A stretch of 64,000 nucleotides of DNA from Solimonas flava DSM 18980 (GTDB taxonomy: Bacteria; Pseudomonadota; Gammaproteobacteria; Nevskiales; Nevskiaceae): NCBI RefSeq assembly GCF_000426685.1, contig NZ_AUFV01000003.1, positions 372,001 through 436,000 on the forward strand. The letters are read 5' to 3'. Within the stretch, counting starts at the first letter, position 1. The number at the start of each line of letters is the position of its first letter. A program made the position numbers and the translations under genes. Below, one piece after another: positions 19,355 to 30,926 of this stretch. The notes under the pieces are model-generated. The model made no database searches and was not told the origin of the DNA. It worked only from the letters and a program-made list of their open reading frames with translations.

Positions 19355-20053
19355 ATGCGCGTGCTGCTCGTCGAGGACAATGCCGACCTGGCTGCGAACG
19401 TCGGCGACTATCTCGAAGCGCACCAGCACACCGTCGACTTCGCCTACGACGGACCCAGCGGCCTGGCGGCAGCCGCGAACGGCGCCTTCGACGTCGTCAT
19501 CCTCGATCGCCTGCTGCCGGGCTTCGACGGCGCGACGCTGTGCCGGCGCCTGCGCGACGAGCACGGGGTGACGACGCCGGTGCTGATGCTGACGGCGCTC
19601 GATACCGTGGCGAACCGCGTCGACGGCCTCGCCGCCGGCGCCGACGACTATCTGGTCAAGCCGTTCGCGATGGCCGAGCTCGAGGCGCGTCTGAAAGCCT
19701 TGAACCGCCGCGCCAGCGGCAGGATCGCCTCCGGCGCACTGCGCGTCGCCGACCTCGAATACGATCCGCGCACCTGCGAGGCGCGCCGCGCCGGGCAGAC
19801 GCTGCCGCTCAATCCGTCGACGCGGCGCATCCTGGAGTTCCTGATGCGGCAGACCGACCGCATCGTCACCCGCAAGGAACTCGAATACCTGCTGTGGGGC
19901 GACGAGGTGCCCGACGGCGACGTGCTGCGCGCGCACATGCATGCGTTGCGCAACGTGATCGACCGCCCGTTCCCGCGCAAGCTGCTGCATACGCTGCGCG
20001 GCACCGGTTACCGGCTGGCCGACCTCGGCGATACGGCCGACGACGGTGACTAG
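19355..20053 (+). CDS. OmpR-family response regulator
   Basis: The 232-residue regulator has an N-terminal receiver domain with acidic pocket Glu7/Asp8, phospho-acceptor Asp51 (VVILDRLLP), Thr80 and Lys102 (DDYLVKPF). A C-terminal winged-helix DNA-binding domain follows, ending in the usual LLHTLRGTGYRL. It overlaps the sensor kinase gene that follows, forming a two-component pair. Target genes are unknown; the pair lies between tatC and the convergent L,D-transpeptidase gene. Confidence 0.93.
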   Translation: MRVLLVEDNADLAANVGDYLEAHQHTVDFAYDGPSGLAAAANGAFDVVILDRLLPGFDGATLCRRLRDEHGVTTPVLMLTALDTVANRVDGLAAGADDYLVKPFAMAELEARLKALNRRASGRIASGALRVADLEYDPRTCEARRAGQTLPLNPSTRRILEFLMRQTDRIVTRKELEYLLWGDEVPDGDVLRAHMHALRNVIDRPFPRKLLHTLRGTGYRLADLGDTADDGD

Positions 20054-21281
20054 GCGCCGCGCCGGCAGCACGCTGCATCGCCGCCTGGTCGGCGGCCTCG
20101 TCGGCCTCTCGCTGCTGATCGCCTCGCTGGCCGCGGTCGGCGTCTGGCTCAGCGACGTCTACATCGAGGATGCCGCGGTGCGCGATCTGATGGAGCGCGA
20201 GCTGGCGTTCATGGTCGGCCCGCACGCCCCCGATGCCGCGAGCCGCGCGCACGACACGCTGCGCTTCTTCAACGGCGACGAGGCGCCGGCCGAACTGCGC
20301 CGCTACCGCCCCGGCTACTACGAAGACCTGCATTTCGACGGCCGCTCGTTCAATCTGCTGGTGCGCGAGACCGGGCCCGCGGCGTACGCCTACCTGCTCT
20401 ACGACATCACCTTCGTCGAGACGCGCGAGAACGCGCTGTTCGGTGCCGGCCTCGCCGCACTGGCGCTGGTCGGCGTGCTCAGTTTTTTCGCTTCGCGCTG
20501 GCTGGCGCAGCGCGCGCTGGCACCGCTCGACCAGCTGGTCGGGCAGCTCGGCGCGCTCGATCCGGAGCGGCGCGGCGAGCGCATCGCGCTGGCGGTCGAC
20601 GACAGCGAACTCGCCGTGATCGTCGATGCGCTCAACCGCTACATGCAGGAGCTCGACGCGCTGGTCGAGCGCGAACGGGCGTTCGCCGCCGCCGCCAGTC
20701 ATGAGCTGCGCACGCCGATCGCGGTGATCCAGGGCGCCGCCGAGACGCTGGCGTTGCAGGGCGAGCAGCCGGCGCTCAAGCGCATCGAGCGTGCGGTGCG
20801 CATGGCGCGCCACGAGCTGGACGCGCTGCTGACGCTGTCGCGGCTGCGCGACACGCAGATTTTCGAGGAGCTGTCGCTGGAGCGCTGGCTGCGCGAACTC
20901 GCCGAGCCGTACATCGAATCCTCGCCGCAGGTGCGCGTCAGCTGGGACATGCCCGAGGCCGTGCGCATCGCCGCGCCGGCCGGTGCGATCGCGGCGATCT
21001 TCACCAACCTGCTGCGCAACGCGCTGCGCGCCTCGCGCGGCGGCACGGTCACCGTGCGCCTGCGCGCCGACCATTTCGCGGTCGAGGACGACGGCCCCGG
21101 CATCGCGCCGGCGGCGCTGCCGCGCGTCTTCGAGCCGGGTTTCAGTGCGCACGACGGCGGCACCGGCATGGGGCTCTACATCGCGCAGACGCTGGCACAG
21201 CGCTTCGGCTGGACGCTCACGGTCGAGAATCGCGAGGGCGGCGGCGTGCGCGGCACGTTGCGCTTCGCGCCGCGCGCCTGA
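20046..21281 (+). CDS. Sensor histidine kinase
   Basis: The 411-residue membrane kinase has two predicted membrane helices (about residues 13-33 and 131-150) flanking a periplasmic sensor domain of roughly 97 residues with no recognised ligand motif. A HAMP-like linker follows. The phospho-acceptor His219 lies in the H box ASHELRTP. The ATPase domain shows the N box NLLRNALRAS and G boxes DDGPGI and GTGMGLYI. The GTG start overlaps the response-regulator stop. The signal sensed is unknown. Confidence 0.93.
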   Translation: MTRRRAGSTLHRRLVGGLVGLSLLIASLAAVGVWLSDVYIEDAAVRDLMERELAFMVGPHAPDAASRAHDTLRFFNGDEAPAELRRYRPGYYEDLHFDGRSFNLLVRETGPAAYAYLLYDITFVETRENALFGAGLAALALVGVLSFFASRWLAQRALAPLDQLVGQLGALDPERRGERIALAVDDSELAVIVDALNRYMQELDALVERERAFAAAASHELRTPIAVIQGAAETLALQGEQPALKRIERAVRMARHELDALLTLSRLRDTQIFEELSLERWLRELAEPYIESSPQVRVSWDMPEAVRIAAPAGAIAAIFTNLLRNALRASRGGTVTVRLRADHFAVEDDGPGIAPAALPRVFEPGFSAHDGGTGMGLYIAQTLAQRFGWTLTVENREGGGVRGTLRFAPRA

Positions 21282-21301
21282 ACGCGGCGGCCGCGCCCGC
21301 T

Positions 21302-21817
21302 TCAGGGCAGCAGTTCGATCGGCGTGCCGACCGCGACGCGGTTCCAGACCTCGTCCATGTCGGCGTTGGCGAGGCCGATGCAGCCGTTGGTCCAGTCGGT
21401 GCGCTGCAGGAAGATGCCGAGGCTCGCGTAACCGTTGCGCTGGCCGTGGATCATGATCGCCTCGCCCGGCTTGACGCCGCGCGCCCGCGCGCGGGCCAGG
21501 TCGTCGGCGTTCGGGTACGAGATGTGGATGGCTTTGTAGTAATCGCTGTCGGCCTTCTTGGCGTCGAGCACGTAGCGGCCTTCCGGCGTGCGGCCGTCGC
21601 CTTGCTGCAGCTTCGGCCCGAGCGGATGCGGGCCGAGCGCGATGCGGTAGCGGGCGATCACCTGGCCGCCGCTGAGCAGATAGAGACGTCGCTCGGATTT
21701 GACGACGCGCACCAGGTCGACGATTGGCGTCGATGCCGCGGCCGGCGTCGCGGCCTCGTCGGCGGCGCCGGCCGACACCACGAACAGGCAGGCGGCGAGG
21801 ACGAGCGCGCGCCGCAC
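21302..21817 (-). CDS. L,D-transpeptidase family protein
   Basis: The 171-residue product has a signal peptide (about residues 1-21) and a YkuD catalytic domain. The active-site region is MIHGQ followed by DWTNGCIGL, with the nucleophilic Cys. It belongs with the YafK/ErfK-like enzymes that cross-link or trim peptidoglycan or attach proteins to it in the periplasm. The GTG at 21817 is two bases after the aroE stop, so it is probably the last gene of the hemB-GST-aroE unit. Confidence 0.87.
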   Translation of the reverse strand: MRRALVLAACLFVVSAGAADEAATPAAASTPIVDLVRVVKSERRLYLLSGGQVIARYRIALGPHPLGPKLQQGDGRTPEGRYVLDAKKADSDYYKAIHISYPNADDLARARARGVKPGEAIMIHGQRNGYASLGIFLQRTDWTNGCIGLANADMDEVWNRVAVGTPIELLP

Positions 21818-21819
21818 GA

Positions 21820-22632
21820 TCAGGCGGCGCGCAGCGCCTGCAGCACGCCGGCGGTCGGCGGGCGCACGCCGCGCCAGATCTCGAAGGCGCTGGCCGCCTG
21901 CTCGACCAGCATGCCGAGGCCGTCGGCGACGATCGCCGCCTTCTGCGCCGTTGCCCAGTCGCGGAACGGCGCGAACGCGGCGCCGTACGACAGGTCGTAG
22001 CAGGCGCCGCCGTCGGCGAGCAGCTGGCCCGGCAGGCGCGGCATCGCGCCGCTGAGGCCGGCCGAGGTGGCGTTGACGATGAGGTCGTAGCGATCGCCCT
22101 TCAGCGCCAGATGCGTGCGCGGCACGACGCTGCCGACCTCCTTGAACTGCTCGGCCAGCGCTTCCGGCTTCCACGGATTGCGGTTGGAGACGACCAGCAG
22201 CGCCGGCCGCGCCGCCAGCAGCGGGCCGAGGATGCCGCGCACCGCGCCGCCGGCGCCGACGATCAGCACGCGGCGGCCGGCGACGCCGATGCCCAGGCGC
22301 GTCAGATCGCGCCAGAAGCCGTCGCCGTCGGTGTTGTCGCCCTGCCAGCCGCCATCGACGCGCAGCAGTGTGTTGACCGCGCCGGCCTGCTGCGCGCGCT
22401 CGCTGACGCCGACGCACAGCTGCGCGACCTCGGTCTTGTGCGGCAGCGTGACATTGAGGCCGCGATAGCCCTCGTCGTGCAGCTGGCGCAGCGCGAACGG
22501 CAGCATCTCCGGCTCGACGTCGACTGCGTCGTAGGCGAGATCCTGGCCGGTCTCGCGCGCGAACTGCGCGTGGATCAGCGGCGATTTGCTGTGCGCGATG
22601 GGATGGCCGATGACGGCGTAGCGGTCAGTCAT
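21820..22632 (-). CDS. aroE: Shikimate dehydrogenase (NADP+)
   Basis: The 270-residue enzyme reduces 3-dehydroshikimate to shikimate on the route to chorismate. The shikimate-binding motif HSKSPLIH, catalytic Lys in NVTLPHKTEV, Asp in DNTDGDGFWRDL, and the NADP-binding GAGGAVRGILGPL and NRNPWK (NRT-like) are visible. ATG at 22632 gives the usual start YAVIGHPI. Chorismate from this pathway would feed the chorismatase of the pigment cluster at 46.3-47.4 kb. Confidence 0.96.
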   Translation of the reverse strand: MTDRYAVIGHPIAHSKSPLIHAQFARETGQDLAYDAVDVEPEMLPFALRQLHDEGYRGLNVTLPHKTEVAQLCVGVSERAQQAGAVNTLLRVDGGWQGDNTDGDGFWRDLTRLGIGVAGRRVLIVGAGGAVRGILGPLLAARPALLVVSNRNPWKPEALAEQFKEVGSVVPRTHLALKGDRYDLIVNATSAGLSGAMPRLPGQLLADGGACYDLSYGAAFAPFRDWATAQKAAIVADGLGMLVEQAASAFEIWRGVRPPTAGVLQALRAA

Positions 22633-22655
22633 GAAGTGAAAAAGGTCAGGACGGT

Positions 22656-23363
22656 TCAGCGCGCGGCGCCGAAGCAGTGCGCGTGCATGCGCGCGCAGTA
22701 CGCAACGAGATTCGGATGCGCGGCGACGATGCCCTTGAGCGGCGTGTCGATCGGCGCGTCGTGCAGGTTGCCGAGAAAGCCGTAGGCCGACGCGTCGAGC
22801 GTGGTCGGCTGCGCGCCCATGAAGTAGGGCCGCTCGCCGAGCCAGTCGGCGAGCGCCTGCACGTCCTGGGCGGCGCGGCGCAGGATCTCGGCGCGCGGAT
22901 GGCGGCCGAGCCCGTGGCCCTTCAGCTGGGCGCGCACGCCACGGCGCGCGAGCGGCCCGATCGCGAGCCGCAGCGGTGCCGGCAGCGCCGCGAACAGCAC
23001 GCGGCGCGTCTGCGCCCATCCGCCGTCGTCGATCCAGCGGAAATGCAGCAGCGCCCAGTACAGGTGTTCGTTGATGAGGCGCTCGAAGGCGCGCGCCGCG
23101 GCGCGCTGGCGCGCATCGAGTCCAGCGTCGAGATCCTTGCCGTACTTGGCGGCGAGCCGCTCGATGATGCTGTGCGAGTCGGCGATGATCTCGCCGTCGT
23201 CCTTGACGACCGGCAGCTTGCCGAGCGGGCCGTTCGGCATCCTCTGCACGGCGACGCGGTAGTCGAGGCCGGCAAGCCGCAGCCAGGTCTCGACCTTCAT
23301 GCAGAACGGCGACAGGTTCGGCCAGCCGGCCGGCGACGCGTACTGGTGCAGTTCGATCGTCAT
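22656..23363 (-). CDS. Glutathione S-transferase family protein (metaxin/Fax-like)
   Basis: The 235-residue protein has a thioredoxin-like N-terminal domain with the SPFCMKVETWLRLAGL motif and GKLPVVKDDGEIIADSHSII, the glutathione-site region. An all-helical C-terminal domain follows, with the ADWLGERPYFMGAQPTTLDASAYG segment typical of the Fax/metaxin-type GST group. Function in bacteria is not established. It lies between hemB and aroE in one minus-strand run with short gaps. Confidence 0.8.
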   Translation of the reverse strand: MTIELHQYASPAGWPNLSPFCMKVETWLRLAGLDYRVAVQRMPNGPLGKLPVVKDDGEIIADSHSIIERLAAKYGKDLDAGLDARQRAAARAFERLINEHLYWALLHFRWIDDGGWAQTRRVLFAALPAPLRLAIGPLARRGVRAQLKGHGLGRHPRAEILRRAAQDVQALADWLGERPYFMGAQPTTLDASAYGFLGNLHDAPIDTPLKGIVAAHPNLVAYCARMHAHCFGAAR

Positions 23364-23397
23364 CGGCGCGGCGTCCCTGGCGCGGAGCGGCGGCGGA

Positions 23398-24477
<1,080 letters not shown>

Positions 24478-24508
24478 TCACGAAACACGCATCGCCGCCT
24501 CAAGCGCC

Positions 24509-24524
24509 GGCCGGCGCGCCGGCC
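24509..24524. repeat. 16-base perfect palindrome upstream of the GH18 gene
   Basis: GGCCGGCGCGCCGGCC is self-complementary over all 16 bases and lies in the divergent region between hemB and the chitinase-like gene, 68 bases before the ATG. It could be an operator or a transcript hairpin, but GC-only palindromes occur by chance in this genome. Confidence 0.3.
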
Positions 24525-24591
24525 TAGGGTGCAGAGGCGGACCGCGTCGGTCCGCGCGTTCGTGCACGGGACGTTCCCGGGGGAGATTTTC

Positions 24592-26487
24592 ATGTCGCAT
24601 TCTTCACAGCCGCGGCGCCGGATGCGCCTCGCCGCGATCGCCGCGGTGGCGGCGGCGATGGCCGCGCCGGCCGCGGCCGGTCTGTTCGACCGCCTGATCG
24701 GGCCGGCCACGGTGCAGTTCACGAGCGGCGGCGCCGCACTCGCCGAAGGCGGCACCGCGACGCTGACGGTGCGCCTGTCGCGGCCGGCGCTCGGCAGCGT
24801 CACGGTGCCGCTCACGGCCGGCGGCGAGGCCCTGGCCGGGCGCGACTATCAGGCTTCGCTGCCTGCCTCGCTGCGCTTTCGTCCGCTCGAGACCTCGCGG
24901 ACGATCGTCGTGCAGACGCTCGACGACGCCGACGTCGAGTCCGCCGAGACGCTGACGCTGACGCTCGGCACGCCGAGCGGCGCGCGGCTCGGTTCGCCGG
25001 CGCAGTACCGGCTGCGGATCGACGACAACGACGTCGCCACGCTGCCGACGCTCGCGTTCGCCGGCGCCGCGGCGAGCGGCAGCGAGGCGCAGGCCAGCCA
25101 GATCGAGATCGTGCTGTCGGCGCCCAGCGTGCAGGCGGTCACGGTCGAGCTGGCGATCGCCGGCACGGCCAGCGCCGGCGCCGACTACACGCTCGCGCCG
25201 GCCGGCACGCTGCGCTTCGAGCCCGGCCAGACGCGCCGCGCGCTGACCATCACGCCGGTCGACGACAGCGCGGTGGAGAGCGCCGAGACCGTGGTGCTGA
25301 CGCTGCGCAATCCGGCCAACGCCACGCTCGGTGCCACGTCCGTGCATACGCGCACGATCCTCGACAACGACGCGCCGCCGAGCGCCGGCAAGTGGGTCAG
25401 CGGCTATTACGTCGGCTACGCGCGCGGCCTGTATCCGCCGGAGGTGGTCGACTACTCGGCGCTGACGCATCTGATGCTCGGCCGCATCACGCCGCGCGCC
25501 GACGGCACGCTGAACAAGCACTTCGACATCGACGACGTCGAGGGGCCGGCCTGGGCGCACGACGTGGTGACGCGCGCGCACGCCGCCGGCAAGAAGGTGA
25601 TCGTCATGCTCGGCGGCGACGGCGCGCACGACGAGTTCGTGGCGGCGGCGTCGGACGCCAACCGCGCGCGCTTCGTGCAGAACCTCGTCGCGCTCGCTGC
25701 CGAGTTCGGCTTCGACGGCTTCGATCTCGACTGGGAGCCGATCGTCGTCGATCCGGGCAACGGCATCGACGAGCGCGTCGACTTCCGCAAGCTCGCCGAA
25801 GCCCTGCGCGCGGCCGCGCCGGACAAGCTGCTGACGGTGCCGATCGGCTGGATCAACAACAACTTCGCCAGCGAGGAGGCGGACCCGTTCTGGGGCCAGG
25901 TGGCGCCGCTGTTCGACCAGATCAACATCATGAGCTACGGCATGGCGTCCGGCTTCTGGAACTGGGAGAGCTGGCATTCCTCGGCGCTGTACGGCGAGAC
26001 CGGCATGGCACCGAGCTCGATCGCCTCGACGGTGCGCGCCTGGCGCGAGATCGGCGGCATTCCGGCCGCCAAGCTCGGCATCGGCATCGGTTTCTATGGC
26101 TCCTGCTGGCGCTACGTGACCGAGCCGCACCAGATCGCGGTTTCGACGCCCGGCGGCCTGCCGGTCAACGGCGCCGACGACAACCAGATGAGCTACACCA
26201 ACATCATGACGCTGTACTACCCGCAGGCCACGCCGCGGCGCGACCTGACGGCGATGGTGCCGTACCTGACGACCGGCGATCCGAACAGCGGCGTCGGTCC
26301 GCAGCAATGCACGTTCATGTCCTACGACGACGCCTGGTCGATCGGCGAGAAGGCCAAGTTCGTCAAGGACAACGGCCTCGGCGGCACGATCGTCTGGACC
26401 ATCAACCAGGGCTATCTGCCGAACGCGCCGGCCGGTCAGCGCGATCCGCTGATGCAGGCGCTCAAGGACGGCTTCCTGGCGCCGTGA
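24592..26487 (+). CDS. Secreted GH18 chitinase-like protein with two Calx-beta domains
   Basis: The 631-residue protein has an N-terminal signal peptide (about residues 1-30), then two tandem Calx-beta-type modules (about 36-147 and 150-260). Each shows the VESAET acidic loop and ends in a DDND or LDND calcium-site motif. The glycoside hydrolase family 18 barrel follows from GYYVGYARG. The catalytic DxxDxDxE signature is DGFDLDWE with general acid Glu382, so the enzyme should be active on chitin or related N-acetylglucosamine polymers. GGGGGAG five bases before the ATG supports the start. I see no separate chitin-binding domain; the Calx-beta modules may give calcium-stabilised spacing or adhesion. 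Confidence 0.88.
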   Translation: MSHSSQPRRRMRLAAIAAVAAAMAAPAAAGLFDRLIGPATVQFTSGGAALAEGGTATLTVRLSRPALGSVTVPLTAGGEALAGRDYQASLPASLRFRPLETSRTIVVQTLDDADVESAETLTLTLGTPSGARLGSPAQYRLRIDDNDVATLPTLAFAGAAASGSEAQASQIEIVLSAPSVQAVTVELAIAGTASAGADYTLAPAGTLRFEPGQTRRALTITPVDDSAVESAETVVLTLRNPANATLGATSVHTRTILDNDAPPSAGKWVSGYYVGYARGLYPPEVVDYSALTHLMLGRITPRADGTLNKHFDIDDVEGPAWAHDVVTRAHAAGKKVIVMLGGDGAHDEFVAAASDANRARFVQNLVALAAEFGFDGFDLDWEPIVVDPGNGIDERVDFRKLAEALRAAAPDKLLTVPIGWINNNFASEEADPFWGQVAPLFDQINIMSYGMASGFWNWESWHSSALYGETGMAPSSIASTVRAWREIGGIPAAKLGIGIGFYGSCWRYVTEPHQIAVSTPGGLPVNGADDNQMSYTNIMTLYYPQATPRRDLTAMVPYLTTGDPNSGVGPQQCTFMSYDDAWSIGEKAKFVKDNGLGGTIVWTINQGYLPNAPAGQRDPLMQALKDGFLAP

Positions 26488-26557
26488 CGCGGCTTGCGGC
26501 AGGACGGGGCGGGCGCGGCTTCCGCTACACTGCGGCCACGCCCGCCCCACCGTCCCC

Positions 26558-27115
26558 ATGACCGACGCCGTTCTGCTGGCTCGCCTGCTCGCCGAAACGG
26601 CCGCCGGCGACGTGCGTGCGTTCCGCCAGCTCTACGACGCCAGCAGCGCGCATCTGTTCGGCGTGCTGCTGCGTATTCTGGAGCGACGTGACTGGGCGGA
26701 AGAAGCCTTGCAAGACTGTTATCTGCGCGTGTGGCAGAAGGCGGAGACCTACGCCCCCGACAAGGGCGCGCCGCTGACCTGGCTGCAGACCATCGCGCGC
26801 TACCGCGCGCTGGACCTGCTGCGCGCCCGGCGCCCGGAAGTCGGCATGCCGGACGAGGAGGATGCGCCGCCGCTGACCTTCGCCGACGGCGACGCCGTCG
26901 ATCCGGAAGCGCGCGCCGTCGAGCACGAGGGCCTCGGCCAGCTCGCCGGTTGCATGGAGGCGCTCGCCCCGGAGCAGCGCCGCAGCGTGCTGCTCGCGTA
27001 CTACGAAGGCTATACGCACGCCGAGCTGGCGCGCGTGCTCAAGGCACCGCTCGGCACCGTCAAGAGCTGGGTGCGGCGCGGCCTGCTGCTGCTGCGGGAG
27101 TGCCTTGAGGCATGA
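26558..27115 (+). CDS. ECF-type RNA polymerase sigma factor
   Basis: The 185-residue sigma-70 family protein has region 2 (FRQLYDASSAHLFGVLL ... DCYLRVWQKAETY) and region 4 (LAPEQRRSVLLAYYEGYTH followed by a helix-turn-helix, GTVKSWVRRGL). It belongs with SigK-like ECF factors that pair with RskA-type anti-sigma factors, and exactly such a gene follows with an ATGA overlap. It lies 70 bases downstream of the chitinase-like gene. Confidence 0.92.
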   Translation: MTDAVLLARLLAETAAGDVRAFRQLYDASSAHLFGVLLRILERRDWAEEALQDCYLRVWQKAETYAPDKGAPLTWLQTIARYRALDLLRARRPEVGMPDEEDAPPLTFADGDAVDPEARAVEHEGLGQLAGCMEALAPEQRRSVLLAYYEGYTHAELARVLKAPLGTVKSWVRRGLLLLRECLEA

Positions 27116-27867
27116 AGTACGACGACGCCCGCCTGCGCCAGATCCTCGCCGCCGAATACGTGCTCGGCACGCTGCGCGGCGCCGCGCGGCGCCGTTTCGA
27201 GCGCCTGCTGCCGTCGCGCGCCGAGCTGTGCGCCGAAGTCCGCTTCTGGGAGACGCGGTTCGCGCCGCTGCTCGCCGACACCGCGCCGCGGCCGCCGCGG
27301 GCGATCGTCTGGGCCGAGATCGAGCGGCGCATCGCCGCCGACGCCGCCCGCGTCACGCCGCTTGCCGGCGGTGCCGGCAATGGCGGCGGCGCGCGGCGCG
27401 GACCGCCGCTGTGGTTCTGGCAGGGCTGGGCGGTCGCCGCCAGCGCTGCCGTGGTGGTGCTGTCGCTGCAGCTCTACCGCTACCGCGGCGAGGCGCCGGC
27501 CGGGCCGCCGCCGGCCGTCGTCGCCGGCAAGCCGCCGCTGGTGTCGATGCTGCCGGTGCAGAACGGTGCCGCCGTGTGGATGGTGTCGCTGTATCCGCAG
27601 AAGGGTGAGATCAGCGTCATCGCGCGCGGCGATTTCGGTGTCGACGCGCAGCGCGAGAGCCTGGAGCTGTGGCTCATCGGCGACGACGGCAAGCCGCGTT
27701 CGCTCGGCCTGTTGCCGCTCACCGGCCGCGGCCGGATGCCGATGCCGGCCGGCCTGCAGATGCCGGAGCGGCCGATGCTCGCCGTCAGCCGCGAGCCCTA
27801 CGGCGGTTCGCCGAGCGGCCAGCCGAGCGGGCCGGTCGTCAGCAGCGCGCCGGTCGTTGCGCTCTGA
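27112..27867 (+). CDS. Anti-sigma factor, RskA-like
   Basis: The 251-residue protein has an N-terminal cytoplasmic domain (LAAEYVLGTLRGAARRRFERLL, the anti-sigma helix pair). One membrane helix lies near residues 104-123 (WQGWAVAASAAVVVLSLQLY), and the periplasmic part is an RskA C-terminal domain (ESLELWLIGDDGKPRSLGLL). It should hold the preceding sigma factor at the membrane and release it after proteolysis on an envelope signal. The start overlaps the sigma-factor stop. Confidence 0.9.
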   Translation: MKYDDARLRQILAAEYVLGTLRGAARRRFERLLPSRAELCAEVRFWETRFAPLLADTAPRPPRAIVWAEIERRIAADAARVTPLAGGAGNGGGARRGPPLWFWQGWAVAASAAVVVLSLQLYRYRGEAPAGPPPAVVAGKPPLVSMLPVQNGAAVWMVSLYPQKGEISVIARGDFGVDAQRESLELWLIGDDGKPRSLGLLPLTGRGRMPMPAGLQMPERPMLAVSREPYGGSPSGQPSGPVVSSAPVVAL

Positions 27868-27894
27868 GCGCGACGCCGCTGGCGTGAGCCGGCT

Positions 27895-29385
27895 TCAGTT
27901 GCGCTGCTCGGCCGGTTCCGGTTCGGCGGCGACGCGGGCGTGGCCGCTGACGTTGTTGCCGGCGTCGGCGGCGAGGCGGCGGAAGCCGAGTGCGGCGGAC
28001 GCGGTCAGCAGCGCGACGGCGAGAAAGGCGTAGCGGAAGTCGATCGCCTCGAGCGCGGTGCCGGCGCGCAGCGCCAGGCTGCTGTTGAGCAGCTGCGAGC
28101 CGACGCCGACGCCGAGGCTCAGCGCCAGCTGCTGCGCGGTGCTGGAGACGCTGGTCGCCTGGCTCATGCGTGCTTCCGGCACGTCGGCGAAACCGAGCGT
28201 GTTCAGGCAGGTGAATTCGAGCGAGCGGAAGAAGCCGTAGGCGAGCAGCCAGGCCATGATCAGGCCGCGCGGCGTGGCTTCGCCGAACAGGCCGCAGCCG
28301 ACCAGGAACACGGCGCTGAGCAGGGCGTTGCCGATCAGCAGCGGCCGGAAGCCGAAGCGGCGCACGACGCGCGGCGCGGTCGCCTTCATCACCAGCGCGC
28401 CGACCGCCGAGACGAACGTGGTCGCGCCCGAGGCCGCCGCCGAGAAGCCGAAGCCGAGCTGCAGCATCAGCGGCATCAGCAGCGTGTAGGCGCCGATGCC
28501 GGCGCGGTAGACGGTGCCGCCGCCGACCGAGACGCGGAACGTCGGGATCTTCAGCAGGCCGAGATCGAGGATCGTGCCGCGCCGGCCGCGCGCATAGGCG
28601 ACGTAGGCGGCGAGCAGCGCGGCGCCGGCCAGCAGCATCGCCGCGACCGCGCCGTTGTCGAGCACCTGCTTGCCGAGCTGTTCGAAGCCCGACACCAGCA
28701 GCGCCAGACCGCTGCCGAGCAGCAGCCAGCCGCGCCAGTCGAGCGGGCCCGTGGCGGCGCCGGGAATGTCGTCGATGTAGCGCGTCACCAGCCAGAAGCC
28801 GACGAGGCCGATCGGCAGGTTGACGAAGAAGATCCAGCGCCACGAGGCGTAGGTGACGATGAAGCCGCCGAGCGGCGGGCCGAGCACCGGGCCGAGCAGC
28901 GCCGGGATCGTCAGCCAGGACATCGCCGCGACCAGCTCGCTTTTCGGCGTCTTGCGCAGCAGCACGAGACGGCCGACCGGCACCATCATCGCGCCGCCGA
29001 GACCCTGGATGACGCGCGCGATGACCAGCCCGGCCACCGAATGCGACAGCCCGCAGAGCGCCGAGCCGAGCGTGAACAGCAGGATCGCGTAGCGGAACAC
29101 GCGCTTGGCGCCGTAGCGGTCGGCGATCCAGCCGGACAGCGGGATGAACACCGCCAGGCTGAGCAGGTAGGCGGTGATCGCCAGGCTCAGATGCAGCGGG
29201 TCCTCGTGCAGCGCGCCGGCGATCTGCGGCAGCGCGGTGGCGATGATCGTCGAGTCCAGGTTCTCCATGAACAGCGCGCTGGCGATGATCAGCGGCACCA
29301 CGCGGATGCCGGAACGCGGCGCGGCGGCGGAGTCGGTGGGCGGCATGGGTCGGATCGGCGTGGACGACGGGTTAAAGTTCGACAT
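27895..29385 (-). CDS. DHA2-family (EmrB/QacA-like) MFS drug exporter
   Basis: The 496-residue transporter has about 14 predicted membrane helices. Motif D1 reads [15 protein letters not shown] in helix 1. Motif A reads [13 protein letters not shown], and motif C-like [10 protein letters not shown] marks it as a drug:proton antiporter. There is no adjacent membrane-fusion protein (EmrA) gene, so it may work alone at the inner membrane. It is divergent from glpK with 35 bases between starts. Confidence 0.88.
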   Translation of the reverse strand: MSNFNPSSTPIRPMPPTDSAAAPRSGIRVVPLIIASALFMENLDSTIIATALPQIAGALHEDPLHLSLAITAYLLSLAVFIPLSGWIADRYGAKRVFRYAILLFTLGSALCGLSHSVAGLVIARVIQGLGGAMMVPVGRLVLLRKTPKSELVAAMSWLTIPALLGPVLGPPLGGFIVTYASWRWIFFVNLPIGLVGFWLVTRYIDDIPGAATGPLDWRGWLLLGSGLALLVSGFEQLGKQVLDNGAVAAMLLAGAALLAAYVAYARGRRGTILDLGLLKIPTFRVSVGGGTVYRAGIGAYTLLMPLMLQLGFGFSAAASGATTFVSAVGALVMKATAPRVVRRFGFRPLLIGNALLSAVFLVGCGLFGEATPRGLIMAWLLAYGFFRSLEFTCLNTLGFADVPEARMSQATSVSSTAQQLALSLGVGVGSQLLNSSLALRAGTALEAIDFRYAFLAVALLTASAALGFRRLAADAGNNVSGHARVAAEPEPAEQRN

Positions 29386-29420
29386 TATCGGGCGCCGGCG
29401 CGCCGCAGGGAGGGGGAACG

Positions 29421-30923
<1,503 letters not shown>

Positions 30924-30926
30924 GGC

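Noticed and set aside
24604-26559. A 651-codon open frame on the minus strand opposite the GH18 gene
   Set aside because: It is antisense to a clear chitinase-like coding region, has Arg/His/Gln-rich composition typical of a complementary-frame artefact in high-GC DNA, and shows no domain.
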